The notes under the pieces: model-generated
What the model saw: only the letters and a program-made list of their open reading frames with translations
Database searches by the model: none
Told to the model about the DNA's origin: nothing
Program-made: the position numbers and the translations under genes
Shown: positions 8,281 through 11,307 of the stretch, piece after piece
Numbering within the stretch: position 1 is the first letter of the stretch
Layout of the letters: each line of letters begins with the position of its first letter
Source of the DNA: Planctomycetota bacterium
GTDB lineage: Bacteria; Planctomycetota; Phycisphaerae; Sedimentisphaerales; Anaerobacaceae
Length of the DNA stretch: 11,307 nt
Reading direction: 5' to 3'
Assembly (NCBI GenBank): GCA_022567055.1
Contig: JADFHU010000106.1
Location: 1-11,307 of the forward strand

Positions 8281-8292
8281 ACCGATCTGCAA

Positions 8293-8313
8293 ACCGGTTC
8301 GAGGAAAACCGGT
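8293..8313. terminator. Possible hairpin terminator after the giant gene
   Basis: ACCGGTT (8293-8299) pairs with AACCGGT (8307-8313) around a 7-base loop, starting 13 bp after the TAA. There is no T run after it, so if it ends transcription it is not a classic intrinsic terminator. Confidence 0.35.
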
Positions 8314-8436
8314 GCTATCCGTCACGACATCCTGGACTTTTGTGAACGAGAACTCGTGCGATTGTCAACCCTGCTATTCGTCACGACATCTTGGACTTTT
8401 GTGTGCGAGAACTCGTCACTTTGAGTGGGGGAGGGG
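8314..8436 (+). repeat. Tandem pair of short direct repeats with ACGAGAACTCGT-type palindrome
   Basis: Two units start at 8314 (GCTATCCGTCACGACATCCT) and 8373 (GCTATTCGTCACGACATCTT), a 59-bp period. Each continues with GGACTTTTGTG and a palindrome, ACGAGAACTCGT in the first and GCGAGAACTCGT in the second. The second unit runs on through GTCACTTTGAGTGGGGGAGG. A third, same-orientation copy is at 9232-9292. No coding potential is shared. Function unknown; the palindrome could be a protein-binding site or the remains of a mobile-element end. Confidence 0.75.
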
Positions 8437-8459
8437 TTGAGAAGAAGAGGGCAATTATT

Positions 8460-8876
8460 GTACTTGTCGAGCCAAGATGGAACCACCTGTACTTGTCAAG
8501 GGAAGATAGGACCACCACTGAACAGCGGATTTCTCACGCATGTCTCCTCGCAAAAACGACTGTCACTCACCACATGCATTGAATCCGATGGCGAAAAAAC
8601 GCTGTTTTTGGGCCAGAATCGAGGGTGATGAAACAGACCTATTGCGCTCAGAAATCGAAGTTTTGGCATGGTTTCCGTGACTGTCGTCGATGCCGGTATC
8701 GGACATCGATAGTCTGGCAAGGCTCTGAATTGTAAAGGCATTTGCCCTCCAAAGGGGCGTTTCCTGTCCCATCTGTGATCCTTCAAAGGGCCATTATGCC
8801 GTATACTGAGGTGATAAAGCGGGCCCATTGGCGCTTGACAAGCGCAATTGGACCCATTGTGAATTGACTCAAGTCA
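8460..8876. mobile_element. MITE-like element bounded by inverted pairs of 29-bp units (includes repeat copy C)
   Basis: On the left, two tandem units at 8460-8486 and 8489-8515 read on the minus strand as the 27-bp repeat end (GTGGTCC then CTTGACAAGTAC). On the right, two tandem plus-strand units start at 8819 (GGGCCCATTGGCGCTTGACA) and 8848 (TTGGACCCATTGTGAATTGA). Both pairs have a 29-bp period, so the 417-bp segment has inverted, duplicated ends. Inside, 8593-8845 parallels repeat copy B: hairpin AAAAAC-GCT-GTTTTT at 8595-8609, GGCCAGAATCG, and a GTGATCCTTCAAAG segment like GTGATGGTTCTAAAG in copy B. No transposase or believable ORF lies inside, so if mobile it is non-autonomous. No target-site duplication was recognised. 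Confidence 0.6.
8831..8845. repeat. 15-bp palindrome in the repeat end
   Basis: GCGCTTG-A-CAAGCGC is perfectly self-complementary apart from its central base. It is the most symmetrical version of the CTTGACAAG core present in every copy of the repeat end, and may be a binding site for a transposase or another DNA-binding protein. Confidence 0.5.
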
Positions 8877-8979
8877 CGTCGAATGTGAGAATGGAGTAGC
8901 GTGACCGCCATAGAGTGAAGATCCGTTGCGTTGATTTGTCCTGTTCGACGGGACCGATCGTTTCGACAAGGAAGGTGAA

Positions 8980-9141
8980 ATGTCCGGTGAAGATTCACGA
9001 ATAGATAGTGACGAAAAAAAGTGCTCAACCAATTCCGCGTGCCCAGTTTGCGGTGGACGCTTAATCGAAATCCATCAGAAACTCCAGTGTTCTCTGTGCC
9101 GAAGGATTTGTGAAACGTGCTGCGATGGCGGACAAGGTTGA
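8980..9141 (+). CDS. Small zinc-ribbon-like protein, 53 residues
   Basis: A short open frame with strong local support: AAGGAAGG at 8968-8975 is a near-ideal ribosome binding site 4-7 bases before the ATG, and the product is rich in ordered cysteines. After an acidic, polar N-terminus (MSGEDSRIDSDEKK) come C21-x2-C24 (CPVCGGRL), a 12-residue gap, C37-x2-C40 (LQCSLCRR), and then C44, C47 and C48 (ICETCCDGGQG). Two CxxC knuckles with this spacing fit a zinc ribbon, and the third cysteine cluster may hold another metal or be structural. There is no signal peptide, so it is probably cytoplasmic. I have a general impression of similar 'CxxC...ICETCC-GG' miniproteins in planctomycetes but cannot check it. 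It stands alone between repeats, about 260 bp before the sulfatase and co-directional. Function unknown; nucleic-acid or protein binding is the usual role of such ribbons. Confidence 0.72.
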   Translation: MSGEDSRIDSDEKKCSTNSACPVCGGRLIEIHQKLQCSLCRRICETCCDGGQG

Positions 9142-9231
9142 TGCTCGCTGATAGTTGGTGATCACCTTTGTTTCCGGCTGGTTGCAAGGAACTCATTTTC
9201 TACTGAATCGAGTTATCAAGCGACCGCAGAG

Positions 9232-9292
9232 GTACTGGTCACTGCATTCTGGACTTTGTTGAACGAGAACTCGTCACTTACGGTGGGGGACG
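9232..9292 (+). repeat. Third copy of the ACGAGAACTCGT-type direct repeat
   Basis: This copy matches the units at 8314 and 8373: TCACTGCATTCTGGACTTTG, then TGAACGAGAACTCGTCACTT and GGTGGGGGACGGG. The palindrome ACGAGAACTCGT is at 9263-9274. It lies just before the sulfatase leader and, with the copy at 8373-8436, brackets the IR-bounded element and the zinc-ribbon gene in direct orientation. Confidence 0.72.
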
Positions 9293-9399
9293 GGCAATCA
9301 TAAATGAGTGCTCGTGCCAAGTCCCTCAATGGCAAACAAGACTTAGCCAATGCAGATATAGAGTATCCAGGATTATATGTTCGACTAGGAGATATGAGA

Positions 9400-10746
9400 A
9401 TGCGTAGTCATACCCGACGAGACTTTATGAAGACAGCAATTGCAGCCACAATCGCTGCTGGCTTGCACGCCAGCTTCGGGCAGGGTCAGGATAGCCTCGG
9501 CAGGAAGCCAAATGTGGTAATCCTGTTCATCGACGATTTGGGCTGTGGCGATCTTGGCTGTTTCGGGAACAAGCGGACCCCGACACCGCATATCGATTCG
9601 CTGGCCGCCAACGGCGCCAAGTGTACGATGTCCTACATCACCAATCCGCCTTGCTCGCCCAGTCGCTGCTGTCTAATGACGGGCATGTACGCACAACGGT
9701 TCGGCAAGTCAGGTATGGCACGCGGGCTGCCTATTCCCGATGATCATCCCACTATCGCTGAGTTCATGCGGGACGCTGGCTATGTGACCGGGCAAATAGG
9801 AAAATGGGATATCGGCTCAGCCGAGCAGGGACCGCATAGGCGCGGTTTCATGGAGGTGGCGCGACATGCACCGGGCGAACAATACAATCGCCAGAGAGAG
9901 GATGGCACCCCGGTCTACCTCACAGATCTTGTTGGTGACTACATGGCAGAGTTCGTTGAAAGGAACGCAGATAAGCCGTTCTTTCTCTACTTCTCGCCAT
10001 TTGCCGTTCACTCGAAGGTCAAAGACACACCACAGCATTACCGTGATCGAGTCAAAGCCGGACAAGGCACCGCGTATGAAGGGGCTGTTGTGGCAGTTGA
10101 TGATGCAGTCGGCAAACTTCTCGCAATGGTAAAAAAACACCACATTGAGAAGGACACCCTCATTTTTCTGACCGGTGACAACGGTGCCAACTTGGGAGAA
10201 GGCGGATCTTCCGCTCCCTATCGTGGCGGGAAGGGGCCGGGAACCCAGTTGGAAGGCTGGGTGCATACACCCACTATCGTCTCGTGGCCGGGAACTGTCC
10301 CCCCCGGCATCACCTACGGAGGGCTCATGTGCACGATGGATTTCTATGCCACGATTGCAGCCGTGGCCGGGAAGCCCTTGCCAAGACGTTGTGAAGGGAA
10401 GGATCTCCTGCCTTACCTGAAAGGCCAGAAGAACGATGACGTCCATGAGTACCTCTTCTGGCACAATGCCGATCTCACCGACGCGAAGCGTCGTAATCTC
10501 TACGCGGTACGCTGGAAGAACTGGCGTCTGGTAAAGTACCCGGACGACTGGCGATTGTTCGACCTCAAGGATGATCCGCAAGAAACGAAGAACCTGGCAA
10601 ACGATCACGCCCAGGTGGTCAGCAACATGCGCAAACACTATGACGCGTTCGTCGCAACGCTTCCCCCATTAAAGCGGAGTGCTGACTACAAAGGCGGCGG
10701 CAAGGTCGAAAGCGGCTGGGGTTGGGTAATGGGCAATGGAAGATAG
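9400..10746 (+). CDS. Tat-exported sulfatase (formylglycine-dependent, CxPSR type)
   Basis: 448 residues from the chosen ATG at 9400. The frame is open from an ATG at 9304, but AGGAG (9387-9391) lies 8 bases before 9400 and the signal sequence begins there: RSHTRRDFMKTAIAATIAAG, a twin-arginine leader. Alkaline-phosphatase-superfamily features follow (numbered from 9400): metal aspartates D45/D46 (LFIDDLGCGD), the sulfatase signature C85-SPS-R89 (PPCSPSRCCLMTG) whose Cys is expected to become formylglycine, K135 in IGKWDIG, H204 (FAVHSKV), D260-N261 (TGDNGANLG) and K278 (YRGGKGPG). The end, WRLFDLKDDPQETKNLANDH, is the usual C-terminal sulfatase block. It should hydrolyse a sulfate ester, probably of a carbohydrate, outside the cytoplasm; Tat export would allow the cysteine to be matured in the cytoplasm first. 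The residue after KW is Asp (D137) where most sulfatases have His. No maturase gene or polysaccharide lyase is adjacent. Family is certain; substrate is unknown. Confidence 0.93.
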   Translation: MRSHTRRDFMKTAIAATIAAGLHASFGQGQDSLGRKPNVVILFIDDLGCGDLGCFGNKRTPTPHIDSLAANGAKCTMSYITNPPCSPSRCCLMTGMYAQRFGKSGMARGLPIPDDHPTIAEFMRDAGYVTGQIGKWDIGSAEQGPHRRGFMEVARHAPGEQYNRQREDGTPVYLTDLVGDYMAEFVERNADKPFFLYFSPFAVHSKVKDTPQHYRDRVKAGQGTAYEGAVVAVDDAVGKLLAMVKKHHIEKDTLIFLTGDNGANLGEGGSSAPYRGGKGPGTQLEGWVHTPTIVSWPGTVPPGITYGGLMCTMDFYATIAAVAGKPLPRRCEGKDLLPYLKGQKNDDVHEYLFWHNADLTDAKRRNLYAVRWKNWRLVKYPDDWRLFDLKDDPQETKNLANDHAQVVSNMRKHYDAFVATLPPLKRSADYKGGGKVESGWGWVMGNGR

Positions 10747-10752
10747 TCGAAC

Positions 10753-10767
10753 GGGGCTGGGAGCCCC
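10753..10767 (+). terminator. GC-rich hairpin after the sulfatase gene
   Basis: GGGGCT (10753-10758) pairs with AGCCCC (10762-10767) across a GGG loop, six bases after the stop codon. It is followed by CCACACCACC and no T run, so it may stabilise the 3' end or end transcription inefficiently. Confidence 0.35.
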
Positions 10768-10965
10768 CACACCACCGGGCACGCGGGTACGCATCCAGCG
10801 ATTCGGCAGCGCGCCCTTGATTTTGTGTCGAACCCGTAGGGCGTGGGGTGTAATTACTCGGCTGACAGCAAATCAGGCTCATCCGGGTCAACCGCAAGCA
10901 ATTGCGAAGAAATGAGTTACGTTGATATCTTTTTTGCACCGCACGGGGTCGTTGGCCGCAAGAAT

Positions 10966-11050
10966 TGAGGCCACAGATCGCACGGATCTACACGGAAAAA
11001 GTAATCAGACATGGTTGTGCATACTGAGTATCTGAGAAAATCCGTGGCTA
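10966..11050. repeat. Dispersed inverted-repeat element of the 'CCACAGAT...CACGGAT' type
   Basis: GCCACAGAT at 10970-10978 is the near-complement (8 of 9) of ATCCGTGGC at 11040-11048, with CACGGATCTACACGGAAAAA beside the left arm. I associate sequences of this kind with short dispersed intergenic elements in many bacteria, including planctomycetes. It sits between two convergent genes. The rest of 10768-11090 shows no ORF that looks like a gene. Confidence 0.45.
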
Positions 11051-11090
11051 CCTATTGGGAGGTACTTCAACGCTTCTGCGTTCCTGGACC

Positions 11091-11307
11091 CTAGACCACT
11101 TCCATCAAGATCTCGAACAGGCGATCCACTTCCGCGCGCGTTTCCTGGTCGGGTTCCCAACTGTAGGGCTGGCGACGGGAATCGTTGGCAAAGATTCCGC
11201 GCTTGACCATTAAGTATTTCTCAATCGCCAGAAATCCGTCGAGTCCCGCTTGAAGTTGCAAGTTCACTATCGCGCAGATCGGGAAACAAACTCGATAAGC
11301 CGCTTCA
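11091..11307 (-). CDS. DapA/DHDPS-family lyase, C-terminal end (partial)
   Basis: Read on the minus strand from the window edge, a frame gives 71 residues before a TAG whose complement is at 11091-11093: EAAYRVCFPICAIVNLQLQ, then GLDGFLAIEKYLMVKRGIF, ANDSRRQPYSWEPD and QETRAEVDRLFEILMEVV. This is the C-terminal helical part of the dihydrodipicolinate synthase/N-acetylneuraminate lyase family ('..KE.L...GI......R.P......E....V..L...L'). The Schiff-base lysine and the barrel lie outside the window, so the reaction cannot be assigned; DHDPS itself, a 2-keto-3-deoxy-sugar-acid aldolase or another family lyase is possible. It is convergent with the sulfatase. The frame has no start codon in the window, which is why a start-to-stop ORF search would miss it. 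Confidence 0.72.
   Translation of the reverse strand, partial: EAAYRVCFPICAIVNLQLQAGLDGFLAIEKYLMVKRGIFANDSRRQPYSWEPDQETRAEVDRLFEILMEVV

Noticed and set aside
8496..8828. Minus-strand 110-residue frame across the IR-bounded element
   Set aside because: It spans the repeat hairpin and ends, is not conserved in frame in the other repeat copies, and shows no domain.
8314..8876. CRISPR array
   Set aside because: Repeats occur only in twos, with diverged copies, almost no spacer between the 29-bp units, and opposite orientations; no cas gene is present.
9304..9399. Upstream ATG at 9304 as the sulfatase start
   Set aside because: It would put 32 polar residues before the twin-arginine signal; AGGAG is correctly spaced for the ATG at 9400.
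9817..10638. Minus-strand frame of 273 residues opposite the sulfatase
   Set aside because: Antisense to clear sulfatase motifs (TGDNGANLG, YRGGKGPG); no family resemblance or start context of its own.
10619..10939. Minus-strand frame of 106 residues after the sulfatase
   Set aside because: Partly antisense to the sulfatase end, no recognisable domain, Arg/Cys/Pro-rich composition, no ribosome binding site seen.

Overview
The window looks like chromosomal DNA of a planctomycete, most likely of the Pirellulales/Rhodopirellula type. The evidence is protein architecture: a very large secreted protein carrying the 'PVC-type membrane-bound dehydrogenase' propeller and the Pirellula/Verrucomicrobia-type C-terminal CxxCH haem module, a Tat-exported CxPSR sulfatase, a Tat-exported enolase-superfamily enzyme, and long intergenic gaps filled with degenerate repeats. 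The taxonomic call is inference from families; no rRNA or other marker is present.

Layout. 1-646: no intact gene; one copy of a dispersed repeat (8-198) and an IS630-family transposase relic whose N- and C-terminal ends are joined by an internal deletion (273-620). 647-1924 (+): mandelate-racemase-like enolase-superfamily enzyme. 1925-2577: a second IS630 N-terminal relic (1936-2205) and a second copy of the dispersed repeat, which ends 26 bp before the next start codon. 2578-8280 (+): 1900-residue exported protein with ceramidase-like, LamG, LamG, propeller, HEAT and c-type haem regions in that order. 8281-8979: a gene-poor stretch with short palindrome-centred direct repeats and a roughly 417-bp element bounded by inverted pairs of 29-bp units. 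8980-9141 (+): a 53-residue zinc-ribbon-like protein with a good ribosome binding site. 9400-10746 (+): sulfatase with Tat signal. 10747-11090: hairpin and a dispersed inverted repeat. 11091-11307 (-): the C-terminal 71 residues of a DapA/DHDPS-family lyase running off the right edge.

The genes do not form a tight operon: gaps of hundreds of bases with mobile-element debris separate them. The contents (acid-sugar-type enolase-superfamily enzyme, sulfatase, DapA-family aldolase/lyase, carbohydrate-binding-type LamG domains with an oxidoreductase-like propeller and cytochrome) suggest catabolism of sulfated or acidic carbohydrates at the cell surface or periplasm, but no substrate can be named from sequence alone.

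The observations most worth following are the fusion architecture of the giant protein, a dispersed repeat family with a conserved 27-bp end (an IR-bounded copy at 8460-8876), the replacement of expected catalytic residues in the ceramidase-like domain and the sulfatase, and the IS630 relics abutting both sides of the enolase-superfamily gene.
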